Shown here piece after piece: positions 34,019-40,092 of a DNA stretch of 40,092 nucleotides. Numbering within the stretch: position 1 is the stretch's first letter; the number at the start of each line of letters is the position of its first letter. The notes under the pieces were generated by a model that was not told the DNA's origin, ran no database searches, and saw only the letters and a list, made by a program, of their open reading frames with translations. Source of the stretch: JANPLD01 sp031426355 (GTDB lineage Bacteria; Pseudomonadota; Alphaproteobacteria; Rickettsiales; UBA8987); NCBI GenBank assembly GCA_031426355.1, contig JANPLD010000086.1:1-40092 (forward strand), in the 5' to 3' direction. The position numbers and the translations under genes are program-made.

Positions 34019-34373
34019 TCACTCAAATGCTTTTTTAAGGTTATTGGCTGCAAAGGTTTCGGCATCTTTAGCTTAATTAACTATAGCACCGATTCCAAAA
34101 AACTCATGCGTAACTCCATTATAATTTTTAATGATAACATTCACGCCTGCTGTTTTTAGTTTGTCAGAAAGTTTTTTTATCATCACAGCGGAACAGATCT
34201 ATCTGTGCAATTATAGGTTTTGATTTAAGACTTGCATGTGCATCAAATACTTTTTGCATTTCAGCATTTGGTTTAAGTACATTTAGTGCAATATCAGATT
34301 CAGATTTATCCAATTCTACAAGCGATGAATTATTTTTGTACAAATTGATTCTCCTTTGATTTTCAAGGCACAT
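34019..34373 (-). pseudogene. Alpha/beta hydrolase (acetyl-esterase-like) with internal deletion, frameshift and stop
   Basis: The 5' part contains LKPNAEMQKVFDAHASLKSK, the usual N-terminus of these hydrolases. It jumps directly to IIAQIDLFRCDDK, which normally lies near the C-terminal third, so the catalytic serine region is missing. A frameshift follows, and in the next frame LSDKLKTAGVNVIIKNYNGV and THEFFGIGA carry the catalytic histidine motif. A TAA interrupts before AKDAETFAANNLKKAFE and the final TGA at 34019-34021. A TTG at 34343 after AAAGGAG is the likely old start. Confidence 0.7.
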
Positions 34374-34496
34374 ATTGAGGATTGTGATATAAAATATATA
34401 TATAGATTATTGCATGAGAAATAAATTTGTGTCATAAACTTAGCTCAATTTGATATATGTCAATATGCGATTTTTCAATGGTGCTACTACTAAGGC

Positions 34497-34900
34497 ATGC
34501 AATCACCAGAACAAATTAAAGAAGCTCAAGATTATGAACAGATATTTCAGCAGTATCTTGAAATATGTAACCAGGCTATAGAGCAAAACACAAAAGCAAA
34601 TTTCCTTATACAGAAATTTGGGGTGCACGATTCAAAACATTGGAAGAAGAGGCAACCCTTCATGCTATTGTTTATGATGATAGACCAAAAGCGGCATTTA
34701 AATTACGGCTGACTAAGGATATGAAAATTGAAATTGTAGAAAAAAAGGCTGTTGCAGAAGATGAGTGGCCCTTTACCTATCAATATCTCAAACGTGTAGT
34801 AGATAATCCAAAAGAATATATAGAAAACCCTGCAAAGCTAGAATGGGGCTGGCTTGGAGGAGTCTTTCGATCAAAAGACCCTGGTTCGGAAGAGAAATAG
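34497..34900 (+). pseudogene. Small conserved protein with a frameshift
   Basis: The first frame begins MQSPEQIKEAQDYEQIFQQY and goes off near 34605. In the +1 frame PYTEIWGARFKTLEEEATLH continues with AIVYDDRPKAAFKLRLTKDM and runs to GWLGGVFRSKDPGSEEK at 34900. Joined, they give a soluble protein of about 130 residues. The join lies in GCAAATTTCC at about 34598-34607. The N-terminal part is duplicated at 3244-3375. Family not recognised. Could be a single recent indel or a sequencing error. Confidence 0.6.
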
Positions 34901-35124
34901 TACTAACAATTTAAAGGGACTTTTTTATGGATAAAAGCGTAAAAATTGCTGAATTCATTTTAGATTATTAGCAAATATCTGAGAGTAAAACTTATCTTAT
35001 TTATTTATGACTGTAAAATCTCTTAAAAAATTTAGCTTATCTTTATATTTTTTTGTCAGCATCTCGACTCTGAAAACGCCAGATTTCTAAGTCTAAAAGT
35101 TATATGTTCTATTTATCTACTTAG
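34901..35124. other. Spacer with two truncated small frames
   Basis: MDKSVKIAEFILDY (34927-34971) follows an AAAGGGAC ribosome-like site and stops at once, as if the start of a deleted gene. MTVKSLKKFSLSLYFFVSIS (35007-35090) looks like a signal peptide without a mature protein. Neither is a credible functional gene; the stretch looks like more decayed sequence. Confidence 0.3.
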
Positions 35125-35204
35125 AACATTTAGTTAGATTAACTTTTGCCCTATCTACAAAAGCAGAAACTTCTTTATAATTTCCATCTACGTGAGAAAT
35201 CAGA
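35125..35204 (-). pseudogene. Second copy of the gene tail found at 21084-21180
   Basis: The minus-strand frame HVDGNYKEVSAFVDRAKVNL TKCSK ends in a TAG near 35119. DNA such as ctatctacaaaagcagaaac is identical to the copy near 21130-21150. Only about 25 codons are shared before the sequence switches to umuC-derived DNA. Confidence 0.5.
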
Positions 35205-35253
35205 AAAGCTTTCTTATGCTATTGATACCATAAACCATAAGTATGGCAGGGAT
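35205..35253 (+). pseudogene. Remnant of the 3' end of a umuC-like gene
   Basis: SYAIDTINHKYGRD in the plus strand corresponds to SNAIDKINHRYGRD near the C-terminus of the polymerase at 21825, and the DNA matches over about 40 bases (gctattgata, ataaacca, tatggcagggat). It ends at a GGGAT shared with the reversed acr3 sequence, the probable crossover point. Confidence 0.6.
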
Positions 35254-35414
35254 ATATCATTATCCATATAAGAATCGCTATAACGAAATTTACATTGGCA
35301 TATTGCAGCCGTGATAATAACTCAAATGCCGGAGGGAAAAATTTTCCCAGTATAAACACCTGCTATAATTGATAATCCTACCCATAGGCTTAGATATTTC
35401 TCGAATATACCCAT
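35249..35414 (-). pseudogene. acr3: 5' end of acr3 (arsenite efflux permease), frameshifted and truncated
   Basis: The frame opens one base after the arsC stop with MGIFEKYLSLWVGLSIIAGV YTGK, the canonical ACR3 start. In the ATTTTTTCCC run the frame shifts: it reads FPSGI and TGA, whereas the next frame gives PPAFELLSRLQYANVNFVIA and ILIWIMIYP, the second ACR3 helix. Homology then ends at GGGATATATCAT (35249-35260), where umuC-derived sequence starts. About 55 of some 340 codons remain. The pump for exporting arsenite is therefore not encoded here. Confidence 0.85.
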
Positions 35415-35415
35415 A

Positions 35416-35895
35416 TCAATCTAACTTTCCGATTTTATTAAGATCTTCTATAAGTTTAGCCTTGTCCATATTTTTCGTTGGTAATGCCACTAGAGTTTTT
35501 ATGCGGCGTTCTAATATTCCGAACACCCTATCAAATTCAGCATTGGTCTCATCTTCTGTTCCTTCGAAATATGCAGGATCTGGTGCTCCCCAATGCGCTT
35601 TTACAGGTGATCCTGGAAAGAAAGGACAAACTTCACCTGCAGCGTCATTACAAACTGTTATAACTATATTCAGCTCTACAAGGTATTTGAATACATCCCA
35701 GGATTTGCTTTCATAACCCAAAGACTGCATTCCATGACATTTCAAAGTTTCAAGACTTTTAGGATGAACTTTACCGGAAGGAAAGCTTCCTGCGCTGAAC
35801 GCTTTGAACTTACCCTTGCCATAGTGGTTAAGAATACCCTCTGCCATTATGCTGCGGCAGGAGTTACCGGTACAAAGAAACAATACATTCAACAT
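35416..35895 (-). CDS. arsC: Arsenate reductase, low-molecular-weight phosphatase type
   Basis: A 159-residue protein starting MLNVLFLCTGNSCRS, with the P-loop Cys8-X5-Arg14, a DPAYFEG segment with the general-acid aspartate at about 106, and Cys82 and Cys90 in TVCNDAAGEVCPFF as the shuttle pair of thioredoxin-coupled ArsC. It reduces arsenate to arsenite in the cytoplasm. I chose the ATG at 35895 because its A is also the last base of the DUF6428 stop (TGATG); a start at 35922 would add nine residues without support. It is the second arsC family in the window and looks intact. Confidence 0.92.
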   Translation of the reverse strand: MLNVLFLCTGNSCRSIMAEGILNHYGKGKFKAFSAGSFPSGKVHPKSLETLKCHGMQSLGYESKSWDVFKYLVELNIVITVCNDAAGEVCPFFPGSPVKAHWGAPDPAYFEGTEDETNAEFDRVFGILERRIKTLVALPTKNMDKAKLIEDLNKIGKLD

Positions 35896-36350
35896 CAGCA
35901 GCATCCGCTTTTTGGTGAACATGAGGTAGCAGTTTTATCAGGCATTTTCTTTGGGGGAATTCCGCAGGCATCTTGAGCCAGACAGGCTGTTTGTTTAGAT
36001 TCTAGAATAAAATTCTTACCATCAAACTCAAGATCAAATTTACCAATAGTGCTTTGCTGGTACTCAACTTCAATATTTAAATTATCGGCTTCACCCAAAA
36101 CCTTCTTGGAAATATCAAGTATTTTGAGAAATTTCTGCGGTGCAAGACGGTGGTCATAGTCACCTGCCTCCCAGAGTTGAAAGTTGACGACTGTTTCTTT
36201 GCGCTCCACACCACCACAATCAATAAAGTGCTTCGTAACCAATCCAACTTCCGTAACATGAAAATGTTGTGGTACAGAAGATCCATCTTGGAGCTTGAAA
36301 TTTACGGCTTGCAGTCCTTCAAGAGCTAGCTTAACATCTGAAAGTCTCAT
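35895..36350 (-). CDS. DUF6428 family protein of the ars operon
   Basis: A 151-residue protein with QHFHVTEVGLVTKHFIDCGG and ETVVNFQLWEAGDYDHRLAP, strongly characteristic of DUF6428 proteins found in arsenic-resistance operons. The tail holds Cys residues (ACLAQDACG, then SCSPKSGCC), suggesting metal or metalloid binding. It lies 15 bases after arsR with a GGAG ribosome site, and its stop overlaps the arsC start. Exact role unknown; chaperone, sensor or binding protein for arsenite are possible. Confidence 0.85.
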   Translation of the reverse strand: MRLSDVKLALEGLQAVNFKLQDGSSVPQHFHVTEVGLVTKHFIDCGGVERKETVVNFQLWEAGDYDHRLAPQKFLKILDISKKVLGEADNLNIEVEYQQSTIGKFDLEFDGKNFILESKQTACLAQDACGIPPKKMPDKTATSCSPKSGCC

Positions 36351-36365
36351 GATCTTTTCTCCTTC

Positions 36366-36698
36366 TTATTTTTTATTTTTATTTCGTGGTTTGCAATCTG
36401 TATCGCACCCATCTTCAAGAACGCAGCAGTTTTCCTGTAAGTAGCCAATAAGGTTTTCAATAACCTTATAGTTAGCTTTATAGATAATAGATCTGCCATC
36501 CTTACGGGATGATATTAACCCGGCATGGCTAAGATATGATAAATGAAATGAAAGCGTGTTTTGAACTATGCCTAGACGTTTGCTAAGAACGCCAGCCGCA
36601 GCACCAGATTCGCCGTATTCAACAAGTGCTTTGAATGCTCTAAGTCTGGTTTCCTGGGATAATGCAGAAAAGGATGTAATTGCTTTATTAATATCCAT
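36366..36698 (-). CDS. arsR: ArsR-family arsenite-responsive repressor
   Basis: A 110-residue winged-helix protein: FSALSQETRLRAFKALVEYG, then LSKRLGIVQNTLSFHLSYLS as recognition helix, then the wing SRKDGRSIIYKAN. C-terminal Cys91, Cys92 and Cys98 have the same CC-X5-C spacing as the As(III) site of Acidithiobacillus ferrooxidans ArsR, as I recall it. I chose the ATG at 36698; a TTG at 36734 is better read as part of the TTGACA promoter box. The first gene of the ars operon. Confidence 0.9.
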   Translation of the reverse strand: MDINKAITSFSALSQETRLRAFKALVEYGESGAAAGVLSKRLGIVQNTLSFHLSYLSHAGLISSRKDGRSIIYKANYKVIENLIGYLQENCCVLEDGCDTDCKPRNKNKK

Positions 36699-36734
36699 AT
36701 ATCTGGATATATAGATATTAATATTTATTGTCAA
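36690..36734 (-). promoter_or_regulatory. ars promoter and ArsR operator, possibly leaderless
   Basis: On the minus strand TTGACA (36734-36729) is followed after 17 bases by TATATC (36711-36706), and the arsR ATG stands seven bases later, so transcription would start at or next to the ATG. An inverted repeat ATATATC-TG-GATATAT (36697-36712), with wider arms AATATC and GATATT at 36690-36719, covers the -10 box and start codon. It is a natural ArsR binding site. Confidence 0.65.
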
Positions 36735-36754
36735 TAGACCTAATTATTAAAACT

Positions 36755-37534
36755 TTAGCTATCACCATCCGATGGGATGTTCAGAACTATGCCACAATGC
36801 TTGCAATGTACCGCATCAGCATCGTGCAGGAATAAACCACAGGCATTACATACGAATCTTACTTTTGATGGACGGAAAAAAGTTTTAAGTAGTTTTAAAA
36901 ATAAGGTAACACCAAAGATCATTACAACTATTGAAAGCAGCCTTCCGCTCTGGCCTTGTAAGGTTATATCCCCAAAACCAGTGGTAGTTAGTGTAGTTAT
37001 AGTAAAATACATTGCATCAAGAAAATTAGTAACATTAGGGTTGCTGTGAACCTGCGTTACAAAAACCAGCTCTGTCATCAGAAATATAAAAATAAATAAG
37101 TTAGTACCACTAAGGATAATGTCTTCATGTCTTCTAAAATATATAAAATCCTGACGCAGCTTGTTTTGAAGGCGATATGATCGTAATAACCTTAAAATAC
37201 GAAGTGCGCGTAGGAAGGCAAAATTCTCCCCTAGTAGCGGAGCCAAGAAAGATAGCATGGCAATTAGATCGGCCATGTTAAGAATATTTAAAGTAAATGT
37301 TATTTTTTTAGGTGCGATCCAGAACCGCAAAGAATAATCGGCGAATAGATACAATCCGAAAATAACATCAAGTATTTCTATAAAGGGTGAGCCGTAGAAA
37401 AAAGTAGATGCCACCAGAAAGGCAATCGTAATTATATCAATAGCAAGCAGTATATAGCGAAAGCGGTGCGCAGATTCGGAATCCCCTTCATATAAATCAA
37501 ATACTTTTTGTTTTGTTACTGCTAAACTTGTCAT
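36755..37534 (-). CDS. Six-helix voltage-gated-type potassium channel with C-terminal zinc ribbon
   Basis: A 259-residue ion channel. Segments S1-S3 span about 27-100. The S4-like helix has arginines every third residue (109, 112, 115, 118, 121, in FLRALRILRLLRSYR). The pore carries the filter TTTGFGD at 183-189, a GFG variant of K+ filters, between helices at about 142-162 and 200-220. At the end a zinc ribbon has Cys229, Cys232, Cys244 and Cys247 (CNACG and CKHCG). This rubredoxin-like cap is unusual on a small channel and may sense metal or redox state. It is upstream of ars on the same strand and divergent from the antiporter. Confidence 0.88.
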   Translation of the reverse strand: MTSLAVTKQKVFDLYEGDSESAHRFRYILLAIDIITIAFLVASTFFYGSPFIEILDVIFGLYLFADYSLRFWIAPKKITFTLNILNMADLIAMLSFLAPLLGENFAFLRALRILRLLRSYRLQNKLRQDFIYFRRHEDIILSGTNLFIFIFLMTELVFVTQVHSNPNVTNFLDAMYFTITTLTTTGFGDITLQGQSGRLLSIVVMIFGVTLFLKLLKTFFRPSKVRFVCNACGLFLHDADAVHCKHCGIVLNIPSDGDS

Positions 37535-37635
37535 AATGCACTGCCAGGCGTTATTTTACATCCGGTTTTCAATATGCCCTTTTATTTAATTCATAAACAG
37601 TTTATTTTTACTTAATTGGTAATTTATAGCAAAAG

Positions 37636-38892
37636 ATGGAATCATCTATATCTACAGAACATCTTGAGAGTGTGATCCATAACATTTTACTATTTTTCGG
37701 AATAGCTGGTATAGCAGTACCTGTGCTGCAGAAACTCAGAATACCTGCTATCATAGCATATTTGATCTGTGGAATAATTATCGGCCCTTATGGGCTTGCT
37801 TCTTTGGTAGATGATTATAAATGGTTGGCTTATTTTACTATCAGAGAAACGGAAACCGTAAAATTACTAGGGGAGTTAGGAATTGTAACTCTTATGTTCA
37901 TGATGGGGTTGGAACTACCTCTTGATAATTTAAAACGGCTTAAAATATATATATTTGGTATTGGCAGTGTTCAGGTATTAGTTACTTCGTTATTAATATT
38001 TTCCATCGCAGTAAGTTTTGGAAATCCAGTTTCAGTAGCAATTCTGATAGCCGCTTCGCTTGCATTATCTTCTACTGCGGTAGTAATGAAGCTATTAGAA
38101 GATCGCCAATTAACAAAAAAACATGTTGGAACCTTGTGTTTCTCTATTCTATTGATGCAAGATTTGATGGTAGTACCTATCCTGGTACTTGCCAGTACAT
38201 TACCTGGCGATGAAAATGAAAGTATTACATGGATACTTTTAACATCTATTTTAATTGGTGCGGCGACAGTTGCAGCCATACTGTTCTTTGGAAAGAGAGT
38301 TTTGAATAAATTATTGCATTCCATTGGGCTATCAGAAAATGTAGAATGGCTCCCGGCATTTATAATATTTATAGTTATAGGTTGTGCCGCAATAACAAGC
38401 TATGCTGGCCTTACATTGGCGCTTGGAGCTTTTCTTGCAGGTTTACTAATTGCAGAAACTAAACTGAGGCGTGAGGTAGAAGTAATAATAAACCCTCTTA
38501 AGGGGTTGCTACTGGGTATATTCTTTCTTTCGATCGGAATGATGATTGATATAGAAGAAGTACTGCGGCATCCATTACTACTAATATTATCGGTAGTAGG
38601 GATTTACGCGCTTAAAGCTTTAGTGCTATTCCCAATTTGTTTGTTTTTCAAAGTGCCGGTTAAAAATGCTACGGAGGCATCGTTATACTTAGCCCAGCCT
38701 GGTGAATTTGCACTTCTGATATTAGGTGCAGCAATGTCATCTAATCTGCTTCCGGCAGAGGATGTACAGTTCTTTTTATTAGTTACGGCAACAGGTATGG
38801 CTCTTACTCCTCTATTATTTAGGTCTGCTCCTGCTGTAACTAGGCTAACAAATAGATTTACTCATAAACTGGACTCAATGAAAAAGCAGTAA
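37636..38892 (+). CDS. CPA2-family cation/proton antiporter (Kef-type without RCK domain)
   Basis: A 418-residue membrane protein with about 12 helices. LRIPAIIAYLICGIIIGPYG, VTLMFMMGLELPLDNLKRLK and SLALSSTAVVMKLL are characteristic of the monovalent cation:proton antiporter-2 family, with FSILLMQDLMVVPILVLA bearing the transport Asp. The C-terminus stops after the membrane part, so the TrkA-type regulatory domain of KefB/C is absent. It probably exchanges K+ or Na+ for protons. It is 101 bases from the divergent channel gene and 32 bases before the DUF808 gene, a likely operon. Confidence 0.9.
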   Translation: MESSISTEHLESVIHNILLFFGIAGIAVPVLQKLRIPAIIAYLICGIIIGPYGLASLVDDYKWLAYFTIRETETVKLLGELGIVTLMFMMGLELPLDNLKRLKIYIFGIGSVQVLVTSLLIFSIAVSFGNPVSVAILIAASLALSSTAVVMKLLEDRQLTKKHVGTLCFSILLMQDLMVVPILVLASTLPGDENESITWILLTSILIGAATVAAILFFGKRVLNKLLHSIGLSENVEWLPAFIIFIVIGCAAITSYAGLTLALGAFLAGLLIAETKLRREVEVIINPLKGLLLGIFFLSIGMMIDIEEVLRHPLLLILSVVGIYALKALVLFPICLFFKVPVKNATEASLYLAQPGEFALLILGAAMSSNLLPAEDVQFFLLVTATGMALTPLLFRSAPAVTRLTNRFTHKLDSMKKQ

Positions 38893-38924
38893 TGAATATT
38901 AAAAAATAAATCACAGGATGAACT

Positions 38925-39842
38925 ATGAGCACAGGCTTACTTGCTTTGCTAGATGATGTTGCTGCACTAGTGAAAGTAAGCGCTGCAACACTTGATGATA
39001 TCCCGGCGCAAGTAGCAAAAACCAGTGGCAAGGTCTCTGGTATTGTTATTGATGATGCTGCTGTTACTCCCAAATATGTGGTAGGTCTTGATCCTTCGAG
39101 AGAACTTCACATTATTTATAATATAGCTAAAAGATCGCTTATCAATAAGCTCATATTCTTAGGGCCAGGAATGCTTCTGCTGGGATATATTGCACCGTGG
39201 TTAATACAACCTCTATTAATGGTTGGTGGTGCCTATTTATGTTTTGAAGGGTATGAGAAAGTACATTCAATGTTTAGTAAGCATCAGGGTGCCGAAGACG
39301 ACAATGTAGAAGTGATCACACCTGAAGAGCTGGAAAAAATAAGAACTAAAAGTGCAATCCGCACCGATCTTATCCTATCTGCTGAAATTATCGCCATCAC
39401 ATACGCTACAGTTGCAGACAAGGACTTGCCAACACAAATTATTGTTATTCTGAGTGTTGCAATCTTAATTACAACTGCTGTTTACGGGTTTGTAGGGTTG
39501 ATCGTAAAAGCTGATGATATCGGTTTACACATGGCAAATGATAAGCATCATTATATCACCCAAAGTATTGGACGCGGAATTGTGAAGTTCATGCCACATT
39601 TTTTAAAGATACTCAGCTATATTGGTACAGCGGCTATGTTATGGGTAGGCGCAGAGATTATCGCACATAGCATACCATTCTTGCATCATCAGTTAGAAAA
39701 CTTAGAACACTCATTACCTGAAATACCAGCACTTATATGGTGTTTAAAGGCTCTAGTATGTGCTATAGGCGGTATAATTTTAGGTGCTGTAATAGAAAAG
39801 GTTATATTACTTTTTCGTAAAGAGAAGCAAAATACCATATGA
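38925..39842 (+). CDS. DUF808 family membrane protein (YedI-like)
   Basis: A 305-residue protein of the DUF808 family, known from its start SAATLDDIPAQVAKTSGKVS and GIVIDDAAVTPKYVVGL, and from GGAYLCFEGYEKVHSM. Several membrane helices lie at about 70-110, 145-190 and 220-300. Function is not established for the family. It follows the antiporter closely with AGGATG as ribosome site, so it may share a role in ion homeostasis. Full length. Confidence 0.85.
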   Translation: MSTGLLALLDDVAALVKVSAATLDDIPAQVAKTSGKVSGIVIDDAAVTPKYVVGLDPSRELHIIYNIAKRSLINKLIFLGPGMLLLGYIAPWLIQPLLMVGGAYLCFEGYEKVHSMFSKHQGAEDDNVEVITPEELEKIRTKSAIRTDLILSAEIIAITYATVADKDLPTQIIVILSVAILITTAVYGFVGLIVKADDIGLHMANDKHHYITQSIGRGIVKFMPHFLKILSYIGTAAMLWVGAEIIAHSIPFLHHQLENLEHSLPEIPALIWCLKALVCAIGGIILGAVIEKVILLFRKEKQNTI

Positions 39843-40092
39843 GGTCAGGCTTATATTTTGTGTTTTATAAGAATTTGGCTCTCCACCTTGAGGCGTTCCT
39901 TCGAACTCAGTATACATTTTTAATACTGCCTCCCCCTTTACGCAAAATGCATCATACCTTGTTTCCGATATTTGAAGTGACGCCTCATCTATTTTTGATT
40001 GGTAATTATTTTGTTCATAAAAATTAGTTCCTGTGTTGAAAAAATTAGGAAGATATTTAGAAAATAAGCCAATTTTATAATATGGCACAAAG
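39843..40092. other. Right edge: possible leftward gene end, unidentified
   Basis: A minus-strand frame enters from the edge (from about 40088) and reads NNYQSKIDEASLQISETRYD, AFCVKGEAVLKMYTEFEGTP and QGGEPNS, then runs into the antisense of the DUF808 3' end at 39807. The middle looks coding or repeat-like, but I recognise no family. It may be a gene end or a dispersed repeat. Confidence 0.3.

Overview
The window is AT-rich bacterial chromosome (or large plasmid) DNA using the standard genetic code. I infer an alphaproteobacterium. The reasons are a cassette of ParB-methyltransferase, DUF5681 protein and large terminase, a trio of serine recombinase, ParB and RepB-like protein, a Y-family polymerase, and remnants that look alphaproteobacterial. 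The many broken genes suggest a lineage with relaxed selection, possibly host-associated. No rRNA, intact tRNA or CRISPR array was found.

Layout. 1-3375 is a defence-like island: the tail of an unknown gene, a SLATT/DUF4231 membrane protein, a TIR-domain protein with a C-terminal winged-helix-like region, a convergent GIY-YIG (LEM-3-like) protein, a small XRE regulator and a gene fragment. 3435-8174 holds a large hybrid sensor kinase, an APC amino-acid permease and a glutaredoxin-type ArsC that has lost a normal start. 8227-11472 is a three-gene phage-like cassette. 11837-20554 is an intact potassium-responsive kdp operon (kdpF, an outer-membrane barrel protein, kdpA, kdpB, kdpC, kdpD, kdpE) with a plausible KdpE promoter. 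20555-21824 is a decayed spacer with repeats, hairpins and gene scraps. 21825-27418 carries a UmuC-like polymerase, then RepB-like, ParB-like and serine recombinase genes as an overlapping operon, divergent from a regulator gene across a palindromic operator candidate.

27429-28215 packs about six gene fragments into less than 800 bases (MFS transporter, alpha/beta hydrolase, AraC regulator, NAD(P)HX dehydratase, others). 28434-32590 holds a second kinase, divergent from a paralogue of the large hybrid kinase that is split by a one-base deletion just after its H-box. 32655-35414 is a second graveyard: a coiled-coil membrane protein, an FAD oxidoreductase, a type III polyketide synthase, an alpha/beta hydrolase, a frameshifted small protein, a umuC tail and the start of acr3. 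35416-36734 is an ars operon (arsR, DUF6428, arsC) whose efflux pump gene acr3 is frameshifted and cut off after about 55 codons. 36755-39842 holds a voltage-gated-type K+ channel, a CPA2 cation/proton antiporter and a DUF808 membrane protein.

Together, the intact genes show a strong potassium and ion-homeostasis theme (Kdp, channel, antiporter), several sensor kinases, one candidate TIR/SLATT immune module, and mobile-element machinery with uncharacterised logic. The spaces between them record repeated deletion and rearrangement, some of it at short homologies.
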